Source: an uncultured Acetatifactor sp. (lineage in GTDB: Bacteria; Bacillota; Clostridia; Lachnospirales; Lachnospiraceae). From it: 64,000 bases of DNA. Both the position numbers and the translations under genes were made by a program. The stretch spans positions 1-64,000 of the forward strand of contig CAJUFO010000015.1 of NCBI GenBank assembly GCA_910585615.1, read 5' to 3'. Positions 9,486 to 18,602 of the stretch are shown here, piece after piece; positions within the stretch are counted from its first letter, which is position 1; the number at the start of each line of letters is the position of its first letter. The notes under the pieces were generated by a model, which saw nothing but the letters and a program-made list of their open reading frames with translations, was not told the DNA's origin and searched no databases.

Positions 9486-10853
9486 ATGATCAGGGTATAC
9501 GTGGTGGATGACGAGAAGCTGGTGCGCCGGGGCATCATCGGGCTGATTGACTGGGAGAAATACGACATGGAAGTAGTAGGGGATTCCGGCAGCAGCGAGG
9601 AGGCCCTGCGCTTCCTGGGGGAAAAGGGAGCGGACATCCTCTTCTCCGACCTGGAGATGCCGGGCCTGTCCGGCATCCCCTTCCTGCAGCAGGTGCGCCA
9701 GTCCTTTCCCGGTCTCCAGCTGGTGGTGCTGACCATGCACCAGGAGTTCGAGCTGATTCAGCAGGCCCTGCGCATCGGCATCCTGGACTATATCACCAAG
9801 GCCCAGATCGAGGAGGAGAATGTGGATGTCTTCATGCAGGGGGTGCGGAAGCGCTATCTGGAGGTGCAGCGGCATTGCCAGAGACGGGAGCGGAAGGTGG
9901 AGGGGGAGACCGTCTATGTCTGGGAACTGCCGGATTTCTACCAGGCCCAGGCTGCGGCCGCCAGACTGGAGGGCCAGGGAATGGCCTACGAGCTTCTGAA
10001 CGAGACCTCCTTCCTGCTGCCCTGCACCGTAGATGCGGTCCTGCTGAAGGACATGGCGGGCCGTTTCGACAGGGAGCGCACCACGCTCCTGGAGATTGGG
10101 GAGATTTCAGGCGTGCCCTATGAGAGGCTGGAGAACGCTCTTGCCACCGCCGGGAAGCGCCAGCTTTTCCAGGACAGGAGGCCGGGGGAGTACTGCTATG
10201 CCTACGCCTTCCCGGAGCTGCTGCGGGAGCGGGGCGGCTGTGCCAAAAAGGAGGCCCTGCAGTTTAGCCTGGAGATGGCGTTCATGGCCCGGGACGAGGA
10301 TTACGAAAAGGGGATGGCGCGGATTCGGACGGCGGCGCTCTCCGCGGAGGAGCGCGTGGCGCTGTTCTACCATTTCGACCTGCACTGGGCGGAATTCTCG
10401 GGCAAGGACATCTCCCGGTACTTTGAAGAGACAGGGCATTTCCTGTGGTGGTACCAGTGGCGGGAATGGTTCGACGAGGTGCGCGGATTAGTGTTGCGAA
10501 GCATTGAGGGGACGGACGGGGAGCTGGCCGCCATGGAGGAGATTCACCGGGCCATGAACTATATCAGGGAGCATATGGACCGGGACATCACCCTGGAGGA
10601 GCTGCTGCGGCTGACGGGCATGAGCAAGAGCCATTTCTCCCGGAAGTTCAAGAACCTCACGGGAAAGACCTTCGTCACCTATCTGAACGATCTGAGAATC
10701 GAGGCGGCGAAAAAGTATCTGCGCGAGACGAAGCAGCCCATCTATTGGATCGCGAAGCAGGTAGGCTATGCGGACGAGCGGTATTTCCGCCGGATTTTCC
10801 GGGAGCGGGTGGGAGATAATCCAAAGCAGTTTCGTGAAAATCACCAAGAATGA
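9486..10853 (+). CDS. YesN-type response regulator, AraC DNA-binding domain
   Basis: 455 residues: an N-terminal receiver (VYVVDDEKLVRRGI, phospho-acceptor D55 in FSDLEMPG, and TKAQIEEENV where the usual Lys-Pro is not clear), a divergent middle region of about 220 residues, and a C-terminal AraC domain (about 352-455) with two helix-turn-helix units (TLEELLRLTGMSKSHFSRKF and PIYWIAKQVGYADERYF). It is the partner of the YesM kinase just upstream and most likely activates the ABC transporter operon starting at 11035. It ends just before a strong intrinsic terminator, so the pair forms its own transcription unit. Confidence 0.92.
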   Translation: MIRVYVVDDEKLVRRGIIGLIDWEKYDMEVVGDSGSSEEALRFLGEKGADILFSDLEMPGLSGIPFLQQVRQSFPGLQLVVLTMHQEFELIQQALRIGILDYITKAQIEEENVDVFMQGVRKRYLEVQRHCQRRERKVEGETVYVWELPDFYQAQAAAARLEGQGMAYELLNETSFLLPCTVDAVLLKDMAGRFDRERTTLLEIGEISGVPYERLENALATAGKRQLFQDRRPGEYCYAYAFPELLRERGGCAKKEALQFSLEMAFMARDEDYEKGMARIRTAALSAEERVALFYHFDLHWAEFSGKDISRYFEETGHFLWWYQWREWFDEVRGLVLRSIEGTDGELAAMEEIHRAMNYIREHMDRDITLEELLRLTGMSKSHFSRKFKNLTGKTFVTYLNDLRIEAAKKYLRETKQPIYWIAKQVGYADERYFRRIFRERVGDNPKQFRENHQE

Positions 10854-10904
10854 TGAAAGAAACCATAAAAAGGCAGAAAAGTGTACAAAAGTATTTAAAA
10901 AGAG

Positions 10905-10953
10905 GGATAATTGTGTCTGGCAGGAAGCAGAGACATAATTATCCTGCTTTTTT
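10905..10953 (+). terminator. Intrinsic terminator after the YesM/YesN pair
   Basis: GGATAATTGTGTCT (10905-10918) pairs with AGACATAATTATCC (10931-10944), 14 pairs with one G-T, followed by TGC and a run of six T. It separates the regulator pair from the transporter operon. Confidence 0.88.
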
Positions 10954-10966
10954 GTACAATAAACCC

Positions 10967-10995
10967 TTAAAACCAAAATCTATAAAAGATATAAT
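10967..10995 (+). promoter_or_regulatory. Sigma-A type promoter of the ABC transporter operon
   Basis: A weak -35 (TTAAAA, 10967-10972), a 17-base spacer and a perfect -10 TATAAT (10990-10995), 40 bases before the solute-binding protein start. A poor -35 with a perfect -10 fits a promoter that needs an activator, presumably the YesN regulator. No repeat operator was recognised. Confidence 0.65.
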
Positions 10996-11034
10996 GTACA
11001 TGTCAACAAAAAATATGTGACAAGGAGGAAAAGT

Positions 11035-12843
11035 ATGAAAAAATCTACGAAAAAGAGATGGTTATCGGCCCTTTTGGTGGCGATAATGACAGCTGCGTCC
11101 CTGGCAGCCTGTGGCGGAGAGCCTGCATCCACGGAGAGCAGCGGAGCCGCCGAGAGCAAGACGGAGGAGTCTTCCCAGGCCCCTGAGGAGAGCGCTCCCG
11201 AGGAGTCTGGCGAGGAAGCTGGCGGAGAGGCCGAGGCCCCTGCGGAAGGCGGAGCCGGGACGGCCGAGGCGCTGCTGCTGGAGCCTTATCCGGAGCCTGT
11301 GGACATCCATATCGTGCTGCAGTACCGCGAGTCCGAGAATCCGGACACCCCCGCGGACGTGACCCCCGAGACTTCCACGGCCGTAAAGCTGCTGAAGGAA
11401 GAGCTGAACATCAACCTGATTTACGACTGGATTGTGAACGCAGACCAGTACTCCCAGAAGTTCGGCGCGGAGCTGGCGGCCGGCAATGTGCCTGATATTG
11501 TCATGTTAGGACCCAACGACTTCGAGGATCTGGTGAGCCAGGGCGGCCTGCTCGACCTGACAGAGGCCTATGAGCAGTACACCTGCCCCGACCTGGAGAA
11601 CATCTACAACTTTGACGGCAGCTTCATCGATGTCGGCAAGAAGGACGGCAAGCTGTACGGACTGCCCATGGGCACGGATCCCGCGCAGATGACATCCCAG
11701 ATGTACTACGACATGAACCAGCTCAAGGAGGTAGGCATCACTTCCAAGGATCAGCTGCCCAAGACCATCGAGGAGTTCGAGGCCCTCTGCGACAAGCTGA
11801 TGGAGGCCACCGGCGGCCCTGTGCTTCCTGCCTGCAAGAACTACATCGATGCCCAGCTGGGAGACTTTTCACCCTTCTTCCACGCCTATGAGACATGGGC
11901 AGGCGGCTGGTACGACAACAACGGCACCCTGGAATACGCCGGCATCAGAGAGGAAAACAAAGAGACGCTGACCAAGCTCAACGAGTGGTACAACAAGGGC
12001 TATTTCAAGAAAGACTTTGCGGCCTATGATATCTGGGCGGCAGACTCCCAGGTGGTAAGCGACATCGTGGCCGGAAAGTACGCCATCGTACCCGGTTCCT
12101 GGTGGGTTCCCAACTGGCCGCTGAACAGCAACAAGGTGGAGCACCCTGAGGCAGACTGGGTAGTCGGACCCAACCTCTCCCTGGACGGGGAGCAGCCTGA
12201 CATCATGATTTCCCGCTATCCCGTGAACAACTTCATCGGCGTAGGACTGAACTGCGAGCATCCCGAGGTAATCTTCAAGCTGATATACTGGTCATTGCAG
12301 TATACCCTGAAGAACAGCCCGCCTGAAGTGCAGAACGCCATGACCGAGGAAGAGAAGACCGAGTGGAACAGCTACGTGTACACATGGGTACCCTGGAGGA
12401 TCTACTCCCCTACCTGCCTGCGCCAGAACTTTGAGGTCATCAACGAGTTCGCAAAGCAGGGAAAGACAGAAATCAGCCTGGAGGAAGCGCCCCGTAATAA
12501 CGAGTTCTGGGGTTCCTGGGCATCCTACCTGAATTACATGGAGAACCCGGATGACGGCGTGGCCTGGGGAACATACTTCAGTCGTCTGGCCGAGGACGGC
12601 GGCGTGGACAACATGATCAAGACCGTAGAGAGCGCCAACATCATCTACGATGAGGTCTATGTCACCACACCTTCCATGATTACCAAGCAGGGCGAGCTGA
12701 ACAAGCTGCGTGACAATGCCTACATCAGCATCATCATGGGCGAGGAACCCGTTTCCTACTTCGACACCTTCGTGGAGCAGTGGAAGGCCCAGGGCGGCGA
12801 TGACATCGCGAAAGAAGTGAACGAGTGGTATCAGAATAAATAA
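11035..12843 (+). CDS. Extracellular solute-binding lipoprotein of a sugar ABC transporter
   Basis: 602 residues. The signal peptide ends in the lipobox LAAC near residues 22-25, followed by a Ser/Glu/Ala-rich linker of about 50 residues and then a family 1-type (LplA-like) binding domain with AAGNVPDIVMLG and W-rich ligand-contact regions. The start at 11035 follows AAGGAGG directly. This class of large lipoprotein captures oligosaccharides and hands them to two permeases of the LplB/LplC type, which lie next. No ATPase is encoded here. Such systems share a housekeeping MsmK-like ATPase. The long acidic linker is typical of Gram-positive cell-surface lipoproteins. Confidence 0.93.
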   Translation: MKKSTKKRWLSALLVAIMTAASLAACGGEPASTESSGAAESKTEESSQAPEESAPEESGEEAGGEAEAPAEGGAGTAEALLLEPYPEPVDIHIVLQYRESENPDTPADVTPETSTAVKLLKEELNINLIYDWIVNADQYSQKFGAELAAGNVPDIVMLGPNDFEDLVSQGGLLDLTEAYEQYTCPDLENIYNFDGSFIDVGKKDGKLYGLPMGTDPAQMTSQMYYDMNQLKEVGITSKDQLPKTIEEFEALCDKLMEATGGPVLPACKNYIDAQLGDFSPFFHAYETWAGGWYDNNGTLEYAGIREENKETLTKLNEWYNKGYFKKDFAAYDIWAADSQVVSDIVAGKYAIVPGSWWVPNWPLNSNKVEHPEADWVVGPNLSLDGEQPDIMISRYPVNNFIGVGLNCEHPEVIFKLIYWSLQYTLKNSPPEVQNAMTEEEKTEWNSYVYTWVPWRIYSPTCLRQNFEVINEFAKQGKTEISLEEAPRNNEFWGSWASYLNYMENPDDGVAWGTYFSRLAEDGGVDNMIKTVESANIIYDEVYVTTPSMITKQGELNKLRDNAYISIIMGEEPVSYFDTFVEQWKAQGGDDIAKEVNEWYQNK

Positions 12844-12948
12844 GGATTGGCACACGTAAGTGGGCCGGAAGCGAGACGGGGTCGCCGCTGGAATGAGCGG
12901 CGGCCCTGTGGAGCTTTCGGAGTCCGGATTGGGAAAGGAGCTGTATCC

Positions 12949-13869
12949 ATGGCAGATGTTAAGAAAGAAAAGAAGAAAAAGGGTCTGTACAAGACCAGGG
13001 AGCTGCATGTCATGCTGCTTCCGGCGGTGATTTTCACCGCGGTCTTCGCGTATTTGCCCATGTTCGGCCTGATTATGGCCTTTCAGGACTTTAAGCCCCT
13101 CTTGGGCTTCACCAAGTCAAAGTTCGTAGGCTTTGACCAGTTCGCCTATATATTCACCATGCCCAGCTTCCGTCAGGCATTCGTGAATACCTTTATCATC
13201 GCGTTCTTCAAGATCATCCTGAGCATCCTGGTGCCCTTGATTCTGTCCCTGATGCTCAATGAGGTGGTGAAGAGCTGGTTCAAGCGCTCCGTGCAGACCA
13301 TCGTCTTCATCCCCTATTTCTTCTCCTGGGCGATTCTGGCAGGCATGCTGCTGGAGATCTTCGCCTATGACGGCATCATCAACAATGTGCTGCAGAGCCT
13401 GTTCAACATAGAACCCATCGCCTTCCTGGTGAGCAACAAGTATTTCCGGACGATTATCATCGCTTCGGATGTATGGAAAGGCATGGGCTATAATACAGTG
13501 CTCCTCCTGGCGGCCATCACCAACGTGGATGCGGCCTTGTACGAGGCGGCCAGAGTGGACGGCGCCAGCCGCTGGCAGCAGGTGCTGCATGTGACTCTGC
13601 CCAGCATCCTGCCCATGGTGGCCGTGCTGACCGTGCTGGGCCTGGGCGGCATCCTGAACGCAGGTTTCGAGCAGATTCTGGTCATGTACAATCCCACCGT
13701 GGAGAAGACCGTGGACATCCTGGATACGCTGGTATACAGACTGGGCATCGCGGGGCACCAGTATTCCGCCGCCGCGGCCATGGGCCTGTTCAAATCTGTC
13801 GTCTCGCTCATCTTTGTAGGACTCAGCTACTGGATTCTCTATAAAAAGAGCGATTACCGCGTATTTTAA
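12949..13869 (+). CDS. Sugar ABC transporter permease (LplB/UgpA type)
   Basis: 306 residues with six predicted membrane helices and the cytoplasmic EAA loop (YEAARVDGASRWQQVLHVTLP) that docks on the ATPase. I start at 12949 behind AAAGGAG. The frame is open back to 12847, but the added residues are not conserved in style and lack a ribosome binding site. It is the first of two permeases, 105 bases after the solute-binding protein and 13 bases before its partner. Confidence 0.94.
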   Translation: MADVKKEKKKKGLYKTRELHVMLLPAVIFTAVFAYLPMFGLIMAFQDFKPLLGFTKSKFVGFDQFAYIFTMPSFRQAFVNTFIIAFFKIILSILVPLILSLMLNEVVKSWFKRSVQTIVFIPYFFSWAILAGMLLEIFAYDGIINNVLQSLFNIEPIAFLVSNKYFRTIIIASDVWKGMGYNTVLLLAAITNVDAALYEAARVDGASRWQQVLHVTLPSILPMVAVLTVLGLGGILNAGFEQILVMYNPTVEKTVDILDTLVYRLGIAGHQYSAAAAMGLFKSVVSLIFVGLSYWILYKKSDYRVF

Positions 13870-13882
13870 AGGAGGTGTAAGT

Positions 13883-14773
13883 ATGAAAGTCAAGCGGTCC
13901 GTAAGCTTTTATATCTATCAGGTGTTCAATACCATCGTCCTGACCCTTATGGCGCTGTCCTGCATCCTGCCCATCCTGCACGTATTCGCCATGTCCTTAA
14001 GCTCCAGCAGCGCGGCCATGGCAGGCCGGGTAGGCTTCGTGCCCGTGGAATTCTCCCTGAAGGCCTACGAGTACCTGATCTCCAAAAAGGACTTCTTCCA
14101 CTCCGTGAGCATCTCCCTGGCCCGCGTGCTGGTGGGAACGGTGTTCAACATGGCGATCATCGCGATAACGGCCTACCCCCTGTCCCGCTCCTCCAGGCAG
14201 TTCAGGGCCAGGACGGCATACATGGCCTACTTCGCTGTCACCATGTTCATCGGCGGCGGCCTGATTCCCACCTACATGGTCATCAAGAACCTGCACCTGC
14301 TGGACAGCTTCTGGGTGCTGATACTGCCCTCCGCCATGAGCATCTGGAACGTGATCATCATGATGAACTTCATCAAGGGTCTTCCCAGGGCCATAGAGGA
14401 GGCGGCTTTCGTGGACGGGGCCAACCACTGGCAGACCTTGATCCGCGTCATCCTGCCCATGTCCAAGCCCTCCCTGGCATCCCTGCTGCTGTTCTCCATG
14501 ATAGGGCACTGGAATGCCTGGTTCGACGGCATGTTCTACATGAACAACCCCAACAACTACCCCATGGCCACCTACCTGGCCACCCAGGTCATCAACAACA
14601 ACCAGACCATGACCAACATGACCCCCGAGCAGCTGGCCCTGCTGTCCAGCCTAAGCGAAAAGACCGTCCGCAGCGCCCAGATGTTCATCGCCATCATCCC
14701 TATCCTGGTGGTGTACCCCTTCCTCCAGAAATTCTTCGTGAAGGGCATCACCGTTGGCTCCGTAAAAGAATAA
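13883..14773 (+). CDS. Sugar ABC transporter permease (LplC/AraQ type)
   Basis: 296 residues with six membrane helices, an EAA loop (IEEAAFVDGANHWQTLIRVILP) and a typical C-terminal KFFVKGITVGSVKE. The start lies behind AAAGGAGG. It forms a heterodimeric pore with the preceding permease. The operon continues, after a strongly structured 300-base spacer, to the GH42-like hydrolase, so import and intracellular breakdown are likely linked. Confidence 0.94.
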   Translation: MKVKRSVSFYIYQVFNTIVLTLMALSCILPILHVFAMSLSSSSAAMAGRVGFVPVEFSLKAYEYLISKKDFFHSVSISLARVLVGTVFNMAIIAITAYPLSRSSRQFRARTAYMAYFAVTMFIGGGLIPTYMVIKNLHLLDSFWVLILPSAMSIWNVIIMMNFIKGLPRAIEEAAFVDGANHWQTLIRVILPMSKPSLASLLLFSMIGHWNAWFDGMFYMNNPNNYPMATYLATQVINNNQTMTNMTPEQLALLSSLSEKTVRSAQMFIAIIPILVVYPFLQKFFVKGITVGSVKE

Positions 14774-14811
14774 TCTCAATTTCGACCAGTGCCCTGGAAA
14801 CATGCGGGGCG

Positions 14812-15050
14812 CTGTAAGGTGAGAGAAGAAGTTCTGGGCTTGCAGGCGAATGAATTCGTTCTGCAAGCCGATCTCACATGTAAGAATGCCCGACGTACAA
14901 GGGCATTCTTACGGACTTGCAATGATTTATTCCCGCGAGCAATGAGCCAAGCGGCCGTGCTTACACGGCCAGTTGGCGAATGCCGCGAGGGTCAAATGCT
15001 CTGCAGCGTTGCAAGCTTGATGCCCCGTTGCTTGCAGAGGGGTATTTGAT
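14812..15050 (+). other. Strongly structured intergenic RNA candidate
   Basis: This spacer between the permease and hydrolase genes holds four consecutive hairpins. (1) GTGAGA/TCTCAC (14819-14824, 14872-14877) encloses GGCTTGCAG/CTGCAAGCC (14837-14845, 14861-14869) and CGAA/TTCG. (2) GTAAGAATGCCC/GGGCATTCTTAC (14880-14891, 14901-14912) is a perfect 12-base-pair stem. (3) 14932-14991 stacks CCCGCG, GCCAA/TTGGC and GGCCGTG/CACGGCC. (4) TCAAAT/ATTTGA (14992-14997, 15044-15049) encloses CTCTGCA/TGCAGAG. CTTGCAA at 14916 could also pair with TTGCAAG at 15009. There is no T-run, so it is not a simple terminator. It may be a processing or stabilising element, or a cis-regulatory RNA. I recognise no known family. 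Confidence 0.6.
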
Positions 15051-15080
15051 TGATAGAAGAGTAGCAATGGAGGTATAGAT

Positions 15081-17393
15081 ATGTGCTTTGCAGAAGTAAA
15101 GAATGTCAACGGAAGCCCCGCGCTGGTAATCGACGGGAAGACATTCCCGCCCATGGCCATGACCGTGCGATTCAACAAACCGGACTATATCAGACACCTG
15201 GGGGAGGCAGGCCTGCGGGTCTTCTTCCTCATGACCAACACCGACTGGCTCCGCCCGGGGAAAGACTGCACGGACGAAAACGGCGTCCCCTGCCATGAGC
15301 CCAGCGGCCTGGAGGCCTTTGTGAAAAATGCGGAAGTCCTGCTGTCCCAGGTGCCCGATGCCTACATTATCGTGCGCATAGGCCTCCACCCGCCCGTGGA
15401 CTGGATGGAAGAGAACCCGGATGAGCTGATCACCTACCAGGACGGAAGCCACGAGCCCTCCATCCTCTCCTCCGAGGTGCACAAAGACGAAATCCCCGGC
15501 ATGTACTCCTTCGCCTCCGACAAGTGGAAGGCCGCTGCCGGAAAAGCCCTGAAAGAGTTCTGCGACGCCATCGACAGGCTGCCCTTCGCCCACAGGGTCA
15601 TCGGCTACTTCCTGGCAGCAGGCGGCACCTCCGAATGGTATCCCGTGAACGCCATCTGCGACCGGGCCAAGAACAAATACGGCGACTTTTCCCCGGCTTT
15701 CCTGAAATCCTACGGCAATTTCCTGCGGAAACGCTACGGCACCGAAGAGAAGCTCCGTAAAGCCTGGAAGCGGGACGATGCCTCCTTTGACGCGCCCATT
15801 GTCCCCAACGTGGAAGAACAATACCACATCCACATGGAGGAGGGCGTCCTGGACGCTATGAAATACTACGAAAGCGCTGAGCGCATCATCGGCAAGAACA
15901 TCGACATCAACGCCAAAAAGCCCACCAACCTGGGCGTCTTCCTGAACATGGAAGACTACGCCTATGTAGCCGACTTCTACGATGCCCTCCACGAAGCTAC
16001 CGCGGAGGCCATCGTCCACTTCGCTGCCCTTTTAAAGGCCCGCTATACCGGAAAGGTGGTAGGCGCCTTCTACGGCTCCTACGGATGCACCGACTTCTAC
16101 AACAGCACTACTGCCACCGCCACCCTGACCATCCTGGACAGCGGCAAGGTGGACTTCCTGGCAGCCCCCGGTGTCTACAACAACCGTGAGCCCGGTGGCT
16201 GCGTGGCCCAGCGGGAGATGCAGGACTCCTTCCGCCTCCGGGGCCAGATGTTCGTGGCCGAAGAGGACAGCCGCACTCACCTGGAAGACAGCTTCTACCG
16301 TGATGCCATGGGCCTGTACGACACCCGCGACAGCATCGTTACCCTGAAGCGCGACTTTGCCCGGGTGCTCTGCGAGGACATCTACGCCTGGTGGTTCGAC
16401 CAGCATGCGGAGGGCGGCCGCTACCGGCACGAGGCCATCTACCGTCTCTTTGCCCGCCAGAAAGAGATAGCAGAGTTCTCTTATGGATTGAACCGCGTCA
16501 AAAACAATGAGATAGCCCTCATCTACGACCAGGAAAGCTGCCACACCGTATCCGCCTACACCAACATGATGATGCTGGACTACTACCGCACCTCAGACCT
16601 CCACCGGATCGGCGCGCCCGTGGACTACTACTTCCACAACGACCTGGAAAGAGAAGACATGCCCGACTACAAACTCTACATCATGATGAACCTCTTCCGC
16701 CTGACAGATGCCGAGCGGGAAGCCGTGCTGCAAAAAGCCAGGAAAAACGGAGCCGTAGTCCTCTGGCTCTACGCCCCTGGTTTCCTGAACCCAGACGCGG
16801 AACACATCATGGACAACGCCAACATAGAAAACCTGATCGGCATGCACGTAGGCCGAATAGACCGCACCTGCTCCCCCCGCTTCAAGATAACCGACCTGAG
16901 CCACCCTGCCGTGCGTTATGCCGTAGAAGACAGGCGCTACGGCTATATCGACAGAGACGTCCACAGCAACGTATGGCTGGAAAATGTCCTGGCCCCCGCC
17001 TACATGACCCCCGGCTTCTACATCGACGACCCAGGCGCCCACATCCTCGGCACCTACTGCGAACTCGCCCTCCCCGCCTATGCCATACGAGAGATGGAAG
17101 GATGGACCAGCGTCTACTGTGCCCCCCAGATCCTGCGTTCCGAGCTGATTGCCTCCCTGGCAGAGTACGCTGGCTGCCACTTGTACAACACTCAGGACGA
17201 CATAATTTATGCCAACGCCAACTTCGTCACCATCCACGCCTCCTACAAGGGACAGCATACCATCCGCTTCAAAGAGCCCTGCAGTCCCTACGAAGTCTAC
17301 GAAAACCGCTACTACGGCCACAACCTAACGGAACTTAGGGTAGAAATGCGCCTAGGAGACACCTTAATGTTCTCCCTAAAAGGCCCGTGCTAA
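15081..17393 (+). CDS. GH42-like glycoside hydrolase (probable beta-galactosidase superfamily)
   Basis: 770 residues, no signal peptide, so probably cytoplasmic. The N-terminal half looks like a clan-A TIM barrel related to GH42 enzymes. Candidate catalytic residues are Glu185 (GGTSEWYPVN) as acid/base and Glu394 or Glu395 (MFVAEEDSRTHLED) as nucleophile, the latter resembling the E-D-x-R-T-H strand of GH42-like proteins. The C-terminal half fits a Rossmann-like amidotransferase-fold trimerisation domain (YKLYIMMNLFRLTDAEREAVL). Its neighbours (ABC importer, Gfo/Idh/MocA oxidoreductase, N-acetylhexosamine kinase) point to breakdown of an imported galactose- or hexosamine-containing oligosaccharide. 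Family number and linkage are inferred. A GH112 phosphorylase was considered but the sequence does not resemble one. Confidence 0.72.
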   Translation: MCFAEVKNVNGSPALVIDGKTFPPMAMTVRFNKPDYIRHLGEAGLRVFFLMTNTDWLRPGKDCTDENGVPCHEPSGLEAFVKNAEVLLSQVPDAYIIVRIGLHPPVDWMEENPDELITYQDGSHEPSILSSEVHKDEIPGMYSFASDKWKAAAGKALKEFCDAIDRLPFAHRVIGYFLAAGGTSEWYPVNAICDRAKNKYGDFSPAFLKSYGNFLRKRYGTEEKLRKAWKRDDASFDAPIVPNVEEQYHIHMEEGVLDAMKYYESAERIIGKNIDINAKKPTNLGVFLNMEDYAYVADFYDALHEATAEAIVHFAALLKARYTGKVVGAFYGSYGCTDFYNSTTATATLTILDSGKVDFLAAPGVYNNREPGGCVAQREMQDSFRLRGQMFVAEEDSRTHLEDSFYRDAMGLYDTRDSIVTLKRDFARVLCEDIYAWWFDQHAEGGRYRHEAIYRLFARQKEIAEFSYGLNRVKNNEIALIYDQESCHTVSAYTNMMMLDYYRTSDLHRIGAPVDYYFHNDLEREDMPDYKLYIMMNLFRLTDAEREAVLQKARKNGAVVLWLYAPGFLNPDAEHIMDNANIENLIGMHVGRIDRTCSPRFKITDLSHPAVRYAVEDRRYGYIDRDVHSNVWLENVLAPAYMTPGFYIDDPGAHILGTYCELALPAYAIREMEGWTSVYCAPQILRSELIASLAEYAGCHLYNTQDDIIYANANFVTIHASYKGQHTIRFKEPCSPYEVYENRYYGHNLTELRVEMRLGDTLMFSLKGPC

Positions 17394-17420
17394 AAAGCTA
17401 TAAAATCTGCCGCAAAACCA

Positions 17421-17465
17421 GGAGAGGGGCGGTGGGGCTTTGGGAGAGCCCCACCGCCCCTCTCC
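17421..17465. terminator. Convergent terminator hairpin
   Basis: A perfect 19-base-pair stem, GGAGAGGGGCGGTGGGGCT and its complement, with a seven-base loop. On the minus strand it is followed by TGGTTTTG. It lies between the hydrolase gene (+) and the araC-type gene (-) and probably ends both transcripts. Confidence 0.85.
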
Positions 17466-17497
17466 GTCCCATCGCCGCAATCCCCCCACATCCCGCC

Positions 17498-18358
17498 CTA
17501 CTTCAAGCTAGAAGGCACAACCCCCGTCTCCCTCTTAAAAGCCCGCGAAAAATAACTCTGATTATTGAACCCCAGCTGCGCCGCCACGCTGGAGACGCTC
17601 TCCCCGCTCTGGAGGAGCTCCGCCGCCGCCTTGATTTTCAGCTTCAACAGATACTTATGAATACCCATCCCCGCATACTTATCGAAAACCCGCTTAATGC
17701 TCGCCTCACTGACATTACAATACCGTGCGATTTCCGGCACCGGAGGCTGGGCGCGGACATTGCTGTTCAGATAGCTGATGGCCCTACGGAAGGTAACCGC
17801 GTCCGGCGCGGAGGACACCGAGGATACGGCCCCCGTCTCCGCCAGGGACAGCATCAGCTGCTGCAGAAAGGTGGCCAGCATCTGGGAATAGGTAGGGCTG
17901 GTGAGAAAGGGCTCCAGGAAGGACTGGGCGCTGTTGTCTTCCGGGCCCCTGCTGCCGGAGCCCTCCGTCCTGGCATGGAGGAAGGAGAGCATGGAGGCGA
18001 TAATGCCCTGCTGGGCCTCCGACAGCTGGAAGACCTTTTTGGCCAGATAGGAGGTCAGCGGCCCCTCGGCGGCGAAGGAGAAGATCAGCAGATCCGCGCC
18101 CCGGGGCCCGTTCACGATGAACTTGTGCAGCTCCAGGGGCCTGTGGAAAATGATGGAGCCCCTGGGGAGATTGTACACCCTCTCGTCCCCGGAGGCGCAG
18201 ACCTCCCCCTCCATGACATAGAGGCATTCCCAGAAATTGTGGCTCTCCCCGGGGAACGCGTATCCGTTCCCATAATGCACCTCGAAGAGGGAATACATAT
18301 CTGTAATCCGAATCTGCTCCTTCACGGAATATGCCAGCCAGACCATAGAATTTTCCAT
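17498..18358 (-). CDS. AraC-family transcriptional regulator with cupin-type sensor domain
   Basis: 286 residues: an N-terminal AraC_binding-type half (about 1-110, with HNFWECLYVMEGEV and LPRGSIIFHRPLELHKF, including the cupin-like histidines) and a C-terminal pair of helix-turn-helix motifs (about 185-286, VPEIARYCNVSEASIKRVF and SVSSVAAQLGFNNQSYFSRAF). A GGAGGG site precedes the start. It is divergent from the Gfo/Idh-nahK pair, and the 244-base spacer carries direct repeats suited to an AraC dimer, so it likely controls those genes and itself in response to a sugar intermediate. Confidence 0.92.
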   Translation of the reverse strand: MENSMVWLAYSVKEQIRITDMYSLFEVHYGNGYAFPGESHNFWECLYVMEGEVCASGDERVYNLPRGSIIFHRPLELHKFIVNGPRGADLLIFSFAAEGPLTSYLAKKVFQLSEAQQGIIASMLSFLHARTEGSGSRGPEDNSAQSFLEPFLTSPTYSQMLATFLQQLMLSLAETGAVSSVSSAPDAVTFRRAISYLNSNVRAQPPVPEIARYCNVSEASIKRVFDKYAGMGIHKYLLKLKIKAAAELLQSGESVSSVAAQLGFNNQSYFSRAFKRETGVVPSSLK

Positions 18359-18400
18359 TAGAGCCCTCCCTTCCGCTCCCGCCGGGAGCCCTCCTCACCG

Positions 18401-18452
18401 AATGAGCCAAAAGTATATATAAATGAGCCGTTATGACATAGATATATACTTT
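18401..18452. promoter_or_regulatory. Candidate AraC operator: direct repeats within an inverted repeat
   Basis: AATGAGCC occurs at 18401-18408 and again at 18422-18429, a 21-base period (two helical turns), the classic spacing for an AraC-family dimer. Overlapping it, AAAGTATATAT (18410-18420) and ATATATACTTT (18442-18452) form a perfect 11-base inverted repeat with centres 32 bases apart. The site lies between the divergent araC-type gene and the Gfo/Idh gene. Binding is inferred from geometry only. Confidence 0.55.
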
Positions 18453-18602
18453 TACTAATGCTATGATAACAATTACAGAAGGCGCTGTAAAGACATTTTC
18501 CACAGCCCGGGGCGGGAAATGGTTTACAGGGTGCCGGGAGACGGTGAACCGTAACAGGACGCTTTCCGCAGGGAAGCAGAAACGACATGGAGGGATACGG
18601 AA

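Noticed and set aside
14812..15050. Known terminator, tRNA-like or T-box element
   Set aside because: No T-run, no T-box motif, no anticodon or acceptor pattern was found. It remains unassigned.
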